Made by a program: the position numbers and the translations under genes | Part shown: piece by piece, positions 16,096-23,824 of the stretch | Position numbering within the stretch: the first letter of the stretch is position 1 | Layout: each line of letters opens with the position of its first letter | From: Alteromonas_E sp964230255 | Lineage (GTDB): Bacteria > Pseudomonadota > Gammaproteobacteria > Enterobacterales > Alteromonadaceae | Length of the DNA: 25,013 nt | Direction: 5' to 3' | NCBI GenBank assembly: GCA_964230255.1 | Contig: CAXRGW010000108.1 | Span: forward strand, 1 to 25,013 | The notes under the pieces: model-generated | Told to the model about the DNA's origin: nothing | Seen by the model: the letters and a program-made list of their open reading frames with translations, nothing else | The model's database searches: none

Positions 16096-16665
16096 TTGCA
16101 AAAGTTGTGTCTTTTTCCATTGTCTGCACACATGCTCCCTGGCGGACGCATGTCGTTGCGAATATTTGAACCACGTTATGTACGTATGGTCAAAGAAGTG
16201 TGTGCAAATGATTCTGTTTTTGTGGTTTGCATGCTGAATTCCGATGGTGACAAAGAACTTAACACGCACATCCATCCGCTTGGAACTGTCGGTAAAGTTA
16301 TCGATTTCGATGTGTTGGAAGATGGTTTATTAGGAATTACAGTTGAAGGTGTAAACTGCGTCAAGATTACTGCTATTGAAACGGAAAGTGATGGTTTACG
16401 AGTAGGTCAATGTGAAGCTGTTGACGGCTGGACTTGCGATATAAGCCGTTCGGAGATTGAACCAATGAATGCGCGCTTGCGTGAAATCTTCGAGAAATAC
16501 CCAGAAGTTAATTCGCTGTATTCTACCCCCGCCTTTGAAGATCCAATTTGGGTTATACATCGATGGTTAGAGTTATTGCCAGTAGGTGCAGCGCAGAAGC
16601 AGTATTTTTTGGAACAAAAAGATTGCGGCAAAGCGCTGCAATTTTTGCGAGAATTAATTGAGTAA
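16096..16665 (+). CDS. Stand-alone LON substrate-binding domain protein
   Basis: The 189-residue protein resembles the N-terminal domain of Lon protease: LCLFPLSAHMLPGGRMSLRIFEPRYVRMVKE, then VCMLNSD, HPLGTVGKVIDFDVLEDGLLGITVEG and a helical C-terminal part. There is no AAA+ or protease domain, so it cannot cleave proteins itself. Such proteins are usually described only as LON or peptidase S16 N-terminal family. The start is TTG at 16096, with GGAAAA six bases upstream; an in-frame stop at 16075-16077 leaves no upstream ATG. It sits between the divergent operon and the sigma gene, behind its own ECF-like promoter, and its stop is one base before the -35 of the sigma promoter. A role as substrate adaptor in the stress response is speculation. 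Confidence 0.88.
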   Translation: MQKLCLFPLSAHMLPGGRMSLRIFEPRYVRMVKEVCANDSVFVVCMLNSDGDKELNTHIHPLGTVGKVIDFDVLEDGLLGITVEGVNCVKITAIETESDGLRVGQCEAVDGWTCDISRSEIEPMNARLREIFEKYPEVNSLYSTPAFEDPIWVIHRWLELLPVGAAQKQYFLEQKDCGKALQFLRELIE

Positions 16666-16666
16666 C

Positions 16667-16695
16667 TGATCTTTTTGAACCACAGGCCGTAAAAA
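16667..16695 (+). promoter_or_regulatory. ECF11-type autoregulatory promoter of sigma-chrR
   Basis: TGATCT (16667-16672), 16 bases, then GTAAAAA (16689-16695), ending 29 bases before the sigma ATG. The -35 hexamer and the -10 heptamer are identical to those of the minus-strand operon promoter, with a spacer one base shorter. This implies positive autoregulation. Confidence 0.75.
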
Positions 16696-16724
16696 TGTTA
16701 TCGTGTAGACAATAGGATCGAAGA

Positions 16725-17339
16725 ATGCTAGTTGGGATACCGTTGGAATCGAAAGAAGCGAGACCAGCACGTCCGATTGACTGTGCTGAAGAGATGTCAA
16801 ACTACTTAGTAGAAGTAGCATCAGACAGATGCAAGGTAGCGTTTGCAAGAATATTCAGTTATTTTGCACCTCGCTTGCGTTCTTACGCGCTGAAGCAGAT
16901 GGGAAACGAAGCGCTTGCAATGGAGCTGGTGCAAGACACAATGTCAAATGTTTGGCAAAAAGCGCATTTGTTTAATGCCGAAAAGGGTTCGCCCTCTACA
17001 TGGATCTTCACAATTGCACGAAATATTCGATTCGATATGTTGCGTAAATTGCAGAACCGCAAAGAAGACGTTTGTTCTGACGACTTGTGGCCAGTATTGT
17101 GCGAACAAACAGCCGACGCTAACGAAACGTCGCTCGAAGAGCAAGTCACATTGGAACAGTTAGGGCACTTATTTGATGCACTCCCAGTAAAACAAAGAGT
17201 TGTAATCGAAGCTATTTATATAGATGGAAAGTCCCAGCAAGAGGTTGCAGACGAGTTAGAGATACCATTGGGAACAGTGAAGTCCCGCACTCGCTTGGCA
17301 TTGCAGAGACTAAAGGATATGATTCAAGAACATGATTAA
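16725..17339 (+). CDS. ECF sigma factor, RpoE/ChrR (ECF11) type
   Basis: This 204-residue group 4 sigma factor has region 2 at FSYFAPRLRSYALKQMGNEALAMELVQDTMSNVWQKA, continuing to STWIFTIARNIRFDMLRK. Region 4 is at LPVKQRVVIEAIYIDGKSQQEVADELEIPLGTVKSRTRLALQRLK. Region 3 is absent, as expected. Pairing with a ChrR-type anti-sigma places it in the ECF11 group, known in Rhodobacter sphaeroides as RpoE, which responds to singlet oxygen and some organic hydroperoxides. The ATG at 16725 has AGGA seven bases upstream. It overlaps chrR by the 8 bases ATGATTAA, so the pair is translationally coupled. It is distinct from the envelope-stress sigma E of E. coli. Confidence 0.93.
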   Translation: MLVGIPLESKEARPARPIDCAEEMSNYLVEVASDRCKVAFARIFSYFAPRLRSYALKQMGNEALAMELVQDTMSNVWQKAHLFNAEKGSPSTWIFTIARNIRFDMLRKLQNRKEDVCSDDLWPVLCEQTADANETSLEEQVTLEQLGHLFDALPVKQRVVIEAIYIDGKSQQEVADELEIPLGTVKSRTRLALQRLKDMIQEHD

Positions 17340-17994
17340 TTTTCACCCAACACCATCACAACTACAGCGTTTTGCCGAAGGCAATATGCCACCGGCTGAA
17401 GCCTTAGTTGTATCAGCACATTGCGATATGTGTCCTAAATGTATGGCAAAAGTAAAAGTGGCCAGCGAAAAAGCTGCTGCTGCGGCTTTAGATGAAACGA
17501 GTAGTGATCCTAAACTTGACGCTATTCTGGCCAACATAATACAACAGCCTGTAGCTGAGCGCCCTAGTATCAGCATCCCGACAGTTGACTCAATTGAACT
17601 CGACGGTCGCGAATTTAAGGTACCTAGAGCACTGCGTCGTTATGTCCGTCAAACAGGTAATTGGTCTTCGCTCGTCGGTAAACTATGGCAAGCTCCCGTT
17701 GATTTGGGCGATGTCGGAATGGCCAATTTTATATATATGGAAAAAGGCGGCAGAGTTCCAGAGCACACCCACAAGGGCTCTGAATTTACGTTGGTTATTA
17801 ATGGAGAGTTTAGTGATGGAATTGCTGATTACGATTCAGGTGACTTTATCGCACTCGATGGCGAGCATACTCACGCGCCAATGTCAGACACTGATGAAGG
17901 CTGTTTAGTATTTAGTATTGTTGATAAACCGTTGCATTTCACTTCAGGTCTAGCAAGGCTATTGAACCCTTTCAGTCATTTGTTCTTTAAGTAA
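17332..17994 (+). CDS. chrR: ChrR-type zinc/cupin anti-sigma factor
   Basis: The 220-residue protein has the two ChrR domains with all expected metal ligands. The N-terminal anti-sigma domain has H5, H30, C34 and C37 (HCDMCPKC), matching H6/H31/C35/C38 of Rhodobacter ChrR. The C-terminal cupin has H145, H147, E151 and H181 (PEHTHKGSE and EHTHAP), matching H141/H143/E147/H177. The N-terminal part should hold the sigma factor inactive; in Rhodobacter the cupin is needed for release under singlet oxygen. Both zinc sites look intact. A strong terminator begins at the stop codon. Confidence 0.94.
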   Translation: MINFHPTPSQLQRFAEGNMPPAEALVVSAHCDMCPKCMAKVKVASEKAAAAALDETSSDPKLDAILANIIQQPVAERPSISIPTVDSIELDGREFKVPRALRRYVRQTGNWSSLVGKLWQAPVDLGDVGMANFIYMEKGGRVPEHTHKGSEFTLVINGEFSDGIADYDSGDFIALDGEHTHAPMSDTDEGCLVFSIVDKPLHFTSGLARLLNPFSHLFFK

Positions 17995-18021
17995 AAAAGG
18001 CGCCATATTGGCGCCTTTTTT
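17993..18021. terminator. Bidirectional intrinsic terminator between chrR and bamD
   Basis: Six A residues, GGCGCC, a five-base loop ATATT, GGCGCC and six T residues. The symmetric A and T tracts flanking the GC stem let it stop both chrR (plus) and bamD (minus), whose ends converge here. Confidence 0.93.
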
Positions 18022-18032
18022 ACAACCATTGA

Positions 18033-18794
18033 CTAAATGAACTCACTGTCAGGGTAGTTCAGCATTAGTGTTTTAACGGCATTGCGTTTCAAGTCTTCTA
18101 GCTCTAGTTCATCGTAACATACAACCATTATCTCTAGGGCTTGTTGAACTTGGTTAGAGTCTGGGTAGTGCTCCAATACATAACGCCCCCGGTTGGCTGC
18201 GGCAACATAAGCTTGGCGACGCATATAAAATCTAGCAATGGCAATTTCATAACTGGCAAGACGATTCTTGATGTGCAGCATACGCTTTTGCGCATCGGCA
18301 GCGTATTTACTATTTGGGTACTTTTCAATTAGACGACGAAAGTCTTCAAATGCTTCTCGCGATTTGCTTGGATCGCGATCGGTACGATCAATATTCATTA
18401 AGTCTTGAAACAAATTGTTATCTGTTTCCATGTTGGTTAGACCGCGCATATAGTGCGCATAATCTACATCTGAATGATTGGGATTCAGACGAATGAACCG
18501 ATCGATAGTTGCCAATGCCTGATCTTGTTTGCCCGATTTGTAATAGCTATAAATCAAATCTAGTTGAACTTGATGTGAAAGCGGACCAAATGGAAAGCGC
18601 GAGTCCAAGGTGCTAAGTGTCGTTGATGCACCAGCAAAGTTGCCCGCGTCCATCTGTCTTTTGGCCTGCTCATATAAGGTTTCTGCACCTTGGTTGGCAG
18701 AAACAATTTGTTCTTCATTGTCTGACGAGCTACAGCCAGATAATAGGAGGGCAGTGGAAAAAAATACTGCACCAATAAAATCGTTATACTTCAT
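18033..18794 (-). CDS. bamD: Outer membrane assembly lipoprotein BamD
   Basis: This 253-residue lipoprotein begins with a signal peptide ending in the lipobox LLLSGC, with lipidated C21. TPR-like helix pairs follow: ETLYEQAKRQMDAGNFAGASTTLSTLDSRFPFG, DLIYSYYKSGKQDQALATIDRFIRLNPNH, and the C-terminal YVAAANRGRYVLEHYPDS. It is an essential part of the Bam complex, which inserts beta-barrel proteins into the outer membrane from the periplasmic side. It diverges from rluD, the usual gammaproteobacterial order (bamD|rluD-pgeF-clpB). A TAGAAT on the minus strand at 18849-18854 may be its -10, though I see no matching -35. Confidence 0.96.
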   Translation of the reverse strand: MKYNDFIGAVFFSTALLLSGCSSSDNEEQIVSANQGAETLYEQAKRQMDAGNFAGASTTLSTLDSRFPFGPLSHQVQLDLIYSYYKSGKQDQALATIDRFIRLNPNHSDVDYAHYMRGLTNMETDNNLFQDLMNIDRTDRDPSKSREAFEDFRRLIEKYPNSKYAADAQKRMLHIKNRLASYEIAIARFYMRRQAYVAAANRGRYVLEHYPDSNQVQQALEIMVVCYDELELEDLKRNAVKTLMLNYPDSEFI

Positions 18795-18908
18795 TTAAAA
18801 ACGTTCCTGTTAGGACGATGAATGTGACTACAATCTTCAGTGGGCGCTATTCTAACGCAATGAATAAAATATTACCTCATGATTAAACATCTAATCGCAA
18901 CCGCAATT

Positions 18909-18917
18909 TGCTATACT
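18909..18917 (+). promoter_or_regulatory. Extended -10 promoter element before rluD
   Basis: TGCTATACT, the same nine bases as in the ribH leader, lies 26 bases before the rluD start. No convincing -35 is present. It would drive rluD-pgeF. Confidence 0.45.
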
Positions 18918-18943
18918 GCCGCAAATCATTATTGAAGGTCGAT

Positions 18944-19924
18944 ATGAGCGCGTCACAAAAAACCATTAGTTTATTTGCCGAGACTGACATATCAGTCCAT
19001 GGTTTAAGGTTAGATCAAGCAATTGCGAATTTGTTCCCTGAATATTCACGTTCCAAGTTAAAAACATGGATACTAGATGGTTGTGTGCAAGTTGATGACC
19101 AAGTTTGTACTGTACCAAGGCAAAAGTTGGACGGGTTTGAGCGCATAAAAATTGAAGCTACAGCAGAGGTTCAAGTCGAACATGTGGCCGAGACTATCGC
19201 ACTGAATATTGTGTTCGAAGACGAGTTCATCCTAGTAATAAATAAACCAGCAGATTTGGTTGTTCACCCAGGTGCTGGAAACGCAAAAGGTACGGTGTTA
19301 AATGCGCTGTTAGCTCATGTTCCAGATATCGAGTTGGTGCCAAGAGCGGGTATTGTTCATCGGTTAGACAAAGATACAACCGGGTTAATGGTAATAGCGA
19401 AAACACTTGAAGCGCAGACTCATTTGGTCGAACAGTTACAAAGCCGCACAATGAGTCGCGAATACGAATCAATTGTTACTGGCAATTTGGTTGCCGGTGG
19501 CCTGGTCGATAAACCGATAGGCAGACATGCAACAAAACGCACGTTAATGGCGGTGAGAGAAACGGGCAAACCAGCGACAACTCATTATAGAGTGATGAAG
19601 AAGTTTCGAGCTCATACACACTTGCGTTTAAAATTAGAAACCGGCAGAACTCACCAGATCCGCGTGCATATGGCTTATATCAAGCACCCGATAGTTGGCG
19701 ACCCCACTTATGGTGGCCGTCCTCGTCTGCCTAAAAACGCCAGTGACGATATGGTTCAACAGCTCCGAGCGCTGAAACGCCAAGCACTGCATGCTGCGCA
19801 ACTATCCTTGTTTCACCCGGCTACCGAAGAGTGGATGACGTGGCAGGCGCCGTTACCAGATGATATGCAACGGCTATTAAAAGTGTTGGACGAAGATACG
19901 GCTATCCACGGAATCGATGATTAA
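18944..19924 (+). CDS. rluD: 23S rRNA pseudouridine synthase RluD
   Basis: This 326-residue enzyme makes the pseudouridines in helix 69 of 23S rRNA (positions 1911, 1915 and 1917 in E. coli). An N-terminal S4 RNA-binding domain (about 19-75, LRLDQAIANLFPEYSRSKLKTWILDGCVQVDD) precedes the catalytic domain with HRLDKDTTGLMV, where D142 is the likely nucleophile, and GRTHQIRVHMAYIKHPIVGDPTYGG. I use the ATG at 18944 with GAAGGT eight to thirteen bases before. An in-frame ATG 36 bases upstream overlaps the -10 element and is unlikely. Its end overlaps pgeF by ATGATTAA. Confidence 0.96.
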   Translation: MSASQKTISLFAETDISVHGLRLDQAIANLFPEYSRSKLKTWILDGCVQVDDQVCTVPRQKLDGFERIKIEATAEVQVEHVAETIALNIVFEDEFILVINKPADLVVHPGAGNAKGTVLNALLAHVPDIELVPRAGIVHRLDKDTTGLMVIAKTLEAQTHLVEQLQSRTMSREYESIVTGNLVAGGLVDKPIGRHATKRTLMAVRETGKPATTHYRVMKKFRAHTHLRLKLETGRTHQIRVHMAYIKHPIVGDPTYGGRPRLPKNASDDMVQQLRALKRQALHAAQLSLFHPATEEWMTWQAPLPDDMQRLLKVLDEDTAIHGIDD

Positions 19925-20654
19925 ATCTCCACACCTTTTGCGTCCGCAATGGCCTGTACCAGCTAAAATTGAAGCATACTCAACAACCCGAAAGGGTGGT
20001 AATAGTGCGGGTGAATATAGTGGTTTCAACGTTGGCGATCATGTAGGTGACATTTCGTCTCAGGTGATTGCCAATCGCAAACAACTTCCCTATTACAAGA
20101 ACATAAACTGGCTTGAACAAATTCATTCAAATACTGTAATTGAATTACCTGCAGACACGCTTGTCGGCGATGCAACTTATACATCTAACGTCGGTATTGC
20201 TTGCGCAGTTATGACAGCTGATTGTGTGCCAATCTTGATGTCAGATAGACAGGGCACCACAATAGCGGCAATCCATGCGGGTTTAAAAGGGTTACGTACG
20301 CAAATTATTCAGCGCACAATTGAAAGTGCATTCTTAGCTACTGAGGGGCGCGAATTACTCGCTTGGATTGGTCCACATATTGGTCCGCGATGCTATGAAG
20401 TTAGTACAGAAGATACACGGGCATTTTCCCATATTGAAGGCGTAGTGTTATCCAGTGACGCTCCGGGTAAAGCCCTTCTAGGCCTTGAAACAATAGCGCG
20501 CTTTCAATTGCAAGAGATGGGAGTAACGGCAGTATTTTCAACCGGACATTGTACTTACAGTCGCGAACATGAGTACTTCTCTTATCGCCGAGCACGCCAT
20601 CAAGGAATGGCTAATTGTGGCCGTATGGTCAGCGTAATTATCAAACATGCTTGA
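19917..20654 (+). CDS. pgeF: PgeF/YfiH family protein (peptidoglycan editing factor, laccase domain)
   Basis: This 245-residue YfiH/LACC1-type protein carries the predicted zinc ligands H70 (EQIHSNT), C103 (TADCVPI) and H120 (AIHAG). The family has been called polyphenol oxidase or laccase; purine nucleoside phosphorylase/adenosine deaminase activity and a role in keeping peptidoglycan composition correct have been reported. Two places differ from the usual pattern: the normally tryptophan-arginine HAGWRG reads HAGLKG, and the C-terminal FSYRR is followed by a longer segment ARHQGMANCGRM than the usual short linker to GRM. The ligands are intact, so it is probably functional. Confidence 0.92.
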   Translation: MIKSPHLLRPQWPVPAKIEAYSTTRKGGNSAGEYSGFNVGDHVGDISSQVIANRKQLPYYKNINWLEQIHSNTVIELPADTLVGDATYTSNVGIACAVMTADCVPILMSDRQGTTIAAIHAGLKGLRTQIIQRTIESAFLATEGRELLAWIGPHIGPRCYEVSTEDTRAFSHIEGVVLSSDAPGKALLGLETIARFQLQEMGVTAVFSTGHCTYSREHEYFSYRRARHQGMANCGRMVSVIIKHA

Positions 20655-20672
20655 GCTTAAAGCACTTCTGAT

Positions 20673-20703
20673 CTTGAATAGTACATCATAGATACCCACA
20701 TTT
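20673..20703 (+). promoter_or_regulatory. Possible heat-shock (sigma-32) promoter of clpB
   Basis: CTTGAAT (20673-20679) is followed after 15 bases by CCCACATTT (20695-20703), ending 34 bases before the clpB start. This resembles the sigma-32 pattern CTTGAA ... CCCATTT, with one extra base in the -10. clpB is a standard sigma-32 target, which supports the call. Confidence 0.5.
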
Positions 20704-20737
20704 AATGTAAGTCAAAAGCGATGGCGAGGATGTATTG

Positions 20738-23317
20738 ATGCGCTTAGATAGATTTACCAGTAAGTTTCAAATTGCGATTTCAGACGCTCAGTCACTGGCA
20801 CTAGGGCGTGATCATCAGTTTATTGAGCCTGTACACTTGATGACAGCATTACTTAACCAGCAGGGTAGTTCGTTGCGCGGACTATTCGAGCAAGCTGGGG
20901 TAAATGTTAATGGCTTGCGTTCCGCGCTTGCCGAATCGATTGATCGACTGCCCCGAGTTGACGGAGTTGGTGGTGACGTTCAACTGGCTAAGGGATCAGT
21001 AGTACTTCTCAACCTGTGTGACAAGATCGCACAGCAGCGTAAAGATGACTATATTACATCTGAAATATTCGTCTTAGCAGCGTTACAAGATCAAGGTAAT
21101 CTGGGGCAGCTATTAGCAGATGTTGGTGCTACAGAAGCGAAAATCAATAGCGCAATAGAACAGCTACGCGGGGGCCAAAAAGTCACGGATCCCAATGCTG
21201 AAGATGTGCGTCAAGCATTAGAAAAATACACAACTGACTTAACCGAGCGCGCCGAACAAGGAAAACTAGATCCCGTTATTGGCCGTGACGACGAAATACG
21301 TCGTACGGTGCAGGTTTTACAGCGTCGGACTAAAAATAACCCGGTGTTAATTGGTGAGCCAGGGGTTGGTAAGACTGCAATTGTTGAAGGGCTCGCGCAG
21401 CGGATCGTAAATGCTGAAGTGCCTGAAGGACTCAAAAGTAAGCGCGTTCTTGCTTTAGACATGGGAGCTCTTGTTGCAGGTGCAAAATATCGCGGTGAAT
21501 TTGAAGAGCGACTAAAGGCTGTTTTAAACGAACTATCAAAGGAAGAAGGCAGAGTCATTCTCTTCATTGACGAGTTGCACACTATGGTCGGAGCTGGAAA
21601 AGGTGACGGTGCCATGGATGCAGGAAACATGCTCAAACCTGCTTTGGCACGCGGAGAGTTGCACTGTGTTGGTGCAACTACATTAGATGAATATCGCCAT
21701 TACATTGAAAAAGATGCTGCTTTGGAGCGTCGGTTCCAGAAAGTGTTGGTCGAACAACCAAGTGTTGAGGACACCATTGCTATTTTGCGAGGTTTAAAAG
21801 AGCGTTATGAATTACACCACTCGGTTGATATCACTGATCCTGCCATTGTTGCAGCTGCGACTTTGTCTCAGCGTTATATTAGCGATCGCCAGTTACCAGA
21901 CAAAGCCATCGACCTTATTGACGAAGCCGCTTCCAGTATTCGTTTACAAATAGACTCCAAGCCCGAAGATATGGACCGTTTAGAGCGCCGAATTATTCAG
22001 TTGAAGTTGGAAGAGCAAGCGCTAGCAAAAGAAACTGATGATGCCAGTCATAAGCGATTAGAAGTTATTGAGTTGGAACGCGAACAGCTTGAGATGAAAT
22101 ACGCAGAGTTAGACAAAGTTTGGAAGCAAGAAAAGGACGCTATGCAAGGAACCCAGTCGGTTAAGTCTGAGCTTGAACAAGCAAAGCTCGATTTGGAAAT
22201 TGCTCGTCGTGCGTCAGATTTGAGTCGCATGTCAGAATTGCAATATGGCCGAATACCGGAGCTAGAGCTGCGTCTAGAAAAGGCGGCTGAAAACGAGAAC
22301 ATTGAAACTAAATTGCTGAAAAACAAGGTGACTGATGCTGAAATTGCTGAGGTTTTGTCACGCTGGACCGGTATTCCTGTCGCCAAAATGCTCGAAGGGG
22401 AGCGGGATAAGTTATTGCGTATGGAAGAAGCTCTCCACCATCGAGTTGTCGGCCAACAGGAAGCCGTTACAGCGGTTTCTAATGCGATTCGACGCTCTCG
22501 AGCGGGCCTTTCAGATCCGGATCGCCCAATCGGTTCTTTTCTATTCCTAGGACCTACTGGTGTGGGTAAGACGGAATTGTGTAAGTCATTAGCCAATTTT
22601 ATGTTCGATTCTGAGCAGGCTATGGTGCGAATAGATATGTCTGAATTTATGGAAAAGCACAGCGTAGCAAGATTGGTTGGTGCCCCGCCGGGTTATGTTG
22701 GCTATGAAGAAGGTGGCTATCTAACTGAAGCGGTAAGACGAAAGCCTTATTCGGTAATATTACTCGATGAAGTAGAGAAGGCACATCCGGACGTGTTTAA
22801 CATACTGTTACAGGTGCTCGACGATGGTCGCTTAACTGATGGTCAAGGTCGTACCGTAGACTTTAAGAATACCGTGGTAATAATGACATCAAATTTGGGT
22901 TCAGATATCATTCAAGACAAGCATCAAGAAAGTCAGTATGACGCTATGAAAGACATGGTGATGTCAGTGGTGGGGCAGCATTTCAGGCCTGAATTTATTA
23001 ACCGGGTAGATGAAATTGTTGTGTTCCATCCGCTTGGTAGGGAACAGATTAAGTCGATAGCCTTAATTCAACTGGCAGGTATGCGACAACGCTTGATTGA
23101 AAAGGGTTTTAAACTCGAACTTTCTGGTACAGCATTAGACAAAATCGCTGCCGTTGGCTTTGATCCTGTGTTTGGCGCGAGACCGCTCAAGCGAGCTATT
23201 CAAACCGAAATTGAAAATCCATTGGCGCAAAAACTGCTATCTGGTGAAATATGGCCTGACAGCACAATTAAAATCGATGTGCGAGGCGACCGGATCGATT
23301 TCGCTGTCCACGATTAA
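20738..23317 (+). CDS. clpB: ATP-dependent chaperone ClpB
   Basis: This 859-residue Hsp100 disaggregase works with DnaK to rescue aggregated proteins. In order: Clp N-domain (about 1-145), first AAA+ module with Walker A GEPGVGKT (206-213), the ClpB-specific coiled-coil middle domain (roughly 400-525, rich in E, K, L and Q), second AAA+ module with GPTGVGKT (605-612), and the C-terminal domain. The middle domain separates it from ClpA and ClpC. I start at the ATG at 20738, seven bases after GAGGA; a TTG one codon earlier is too close to that site. It follows pgeF after 83 bases containing a possible heat-shock promoter. Confidence 0.98.
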   Translation: MRLDRFTSKFQIAISDAQSLALGRDHQFIEPVHLMTALLNQQGSSLRGLFEQAGVNVNGLRSALAESIDRLPRVDGVGGDVQLAKGSVVLLNLCDKIAQQRKDDYITSEIFVLAALQDQGNLGQLLADVGATEAKINSAIEQLRGGQKVTDPNAEDVRQALEKYTTDLTERAEQGKLDPVIGRDDEIRRTVQVLQRRTKNNPVLIGEPGVGKTAIVEGLAQRIVNAEVPEGLKSKRVLALDMGALVAGAKYRGEFEERLKAVLNELSKEEGRVILFIDELHTMVGAGKGDGAMDAGNMLKPALARGELHCVGATTLDEYRHYIEKDAALERRFQKVLVEQPSVEDTIAILRGLKERYELHHSVDITDPAIVAAATLSQRYISDRQLPDKAIDLIDEAASSIRLQIDSKPEDMDRLERRIIQLKLEEQALAKETDDASHKRLEVIELEREQLEMKYAELDKVWKQEKDAMQGTQSVKSELEQAKLDLEIARRASDLSRMSELQYGRIPELELRLEKAAENENIETKLLKNKVTDAEIAEVLSRWTGIPVAKMLEGERDKLLRMEEALHHRVVGQQEAVTAVSNAIRRSRAGLSDPDRPIGSFLFLGPTGVGKTELCKSLANFMFDSEQAMVRIDMSEFMEKHSVARLVGAPPGYVGYEEGGYLTEAVRRKPYSVILLDEVEKAHPDVFNILLQVLDDGRLTDGQGRTVDFKNTVVIMTSNLGSDIIQDKHQESQYDAMKDMVMSVVGQHFRPEFINRVDEIVVFHPLGREQIKSIALIQLAGMRQRLIEKGFKLELSGTALDKIAAVGFDPVFGARPLKRAIQTEIENPLAQKLLSGEIWPDSTIKIDVRGDRIDFAVHD

Positions 23318-23333
23318 TCGTTCATTATCACGT

Positions 23334-23361
23334 CATCAGCAGCTTGTTTAAGTTGCTGATG
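23334..23361. terminator. Hairpin downstream of clpB
   Basis: A 12-base-pair stem (CATCAGCAGCTT with AAGTTGCTGATG, one G-T pair) around the loop GTTT starts 16 bases after the clpB stop. There is no run of T after it, so as an intrinsic terminator it is incomplete; it may act as a transcript-end stabiliser. Confidence 0.5.
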
Positions 23362-23404
23362 CATTAGTGAAAAACAACCTCTAATAGTATATTCTGCTGG
23401 GCAC

Positions 23405-23417
23405 AGTCACTGTGACT
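23405..23417. repeat. Perfect 6-1-6 palindrome upstream of the broken secreted-protein gene
   Basis: AGTCAC T GTGACT, just downstream of a TATATT (23388-23393) that could be a -10. It lies 19 bases before the ATG at 23437 and could be an operator. Short palindromes of this size also occur by chance. Confidence 0.4.
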
Positions 23418-23436
23418 CAAGCATAGGAATATATTC

Positions 23437-23824
23437 ATGCCGCGAGGTTTTTTTCGTCTGTCTGCAATGGCCGCAGCAATATGTCTAACAACGCACGTTG
23501 CCAACGCAGCCTCGGTCTGTTATTGACTTAATAAACGCGAAGCGCGAGTATCAAAGAGTATTCATAGAACGACCTGAAGATATCACTGCAAAAGCCGACC
23601 CTCGGATTGCCGATATGAATGCTGTTGACACAATAAATACCCGTCAGGCGGCACAAGTTGATGACACAGCCGATGGTGGTGAAAGTAGCTCCATGTTAGT
23701 TATGGGTTACCGTTATTTGCAAAATAGTGAGATTGGTCAATATCTCAGAATTGCGCAAGCGAGCCAGAAAGAAGTACAGCAGGACAACTTTTTCAAACTA
23801 GCGTTATTACATCCTTTAATTTAA
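23437..23824 (+). pseudogene. Small secreted protein with a broken reading frame
   Basis: From ATG 23437, with AGGA at 23425-23428, the frame encodes a convincing signal peptide: basic start MPRGFFR, a hydrophobic stretch LSAMAAAICLTTHVA and a cleavage site like ANA|A. It then stops at 23524-23526. The neighbouring frame (+1) is open from just after a stop at 23486-23488 to 23824 and encodes about 100 residues beginning near SVIDLINAKREYQRVF. Joining the frames somewhere in 23489-23523 gives a secreted protein of about 130 residues. The mature part is not a family I recognise; it ends YLQNSEIGQYLRIAQASQ and has no membrane segment. Read alone, the second frame would need a TTG start at 23498 with no export signal. 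It could be a real pseudogene, a one-base sequencing error or, less likely, programmed frameshifting. Confidence 0.6.

Noticed and set aside
16021..16275. 84-codon minus-strand frame across the start of the LON gene
   Set aside because: It covers the divergent promoter region and the start of a well-recognised LON domain, and has no coding signature of its own.
20669..20692. TGATCT before clpB as a fourth ECF-type promoter
   Set aside because: No GTAA follows at 16-17 bases; the same stretch fits a heat-shock -35 (CTTGAA) better.
22048..22596. 182-codon open frame antisense to clpB
   Set aside because: It is serine/arginine-rich, with no family resemblance and no ribosome site; it is a shadow of the clpB coding strand.
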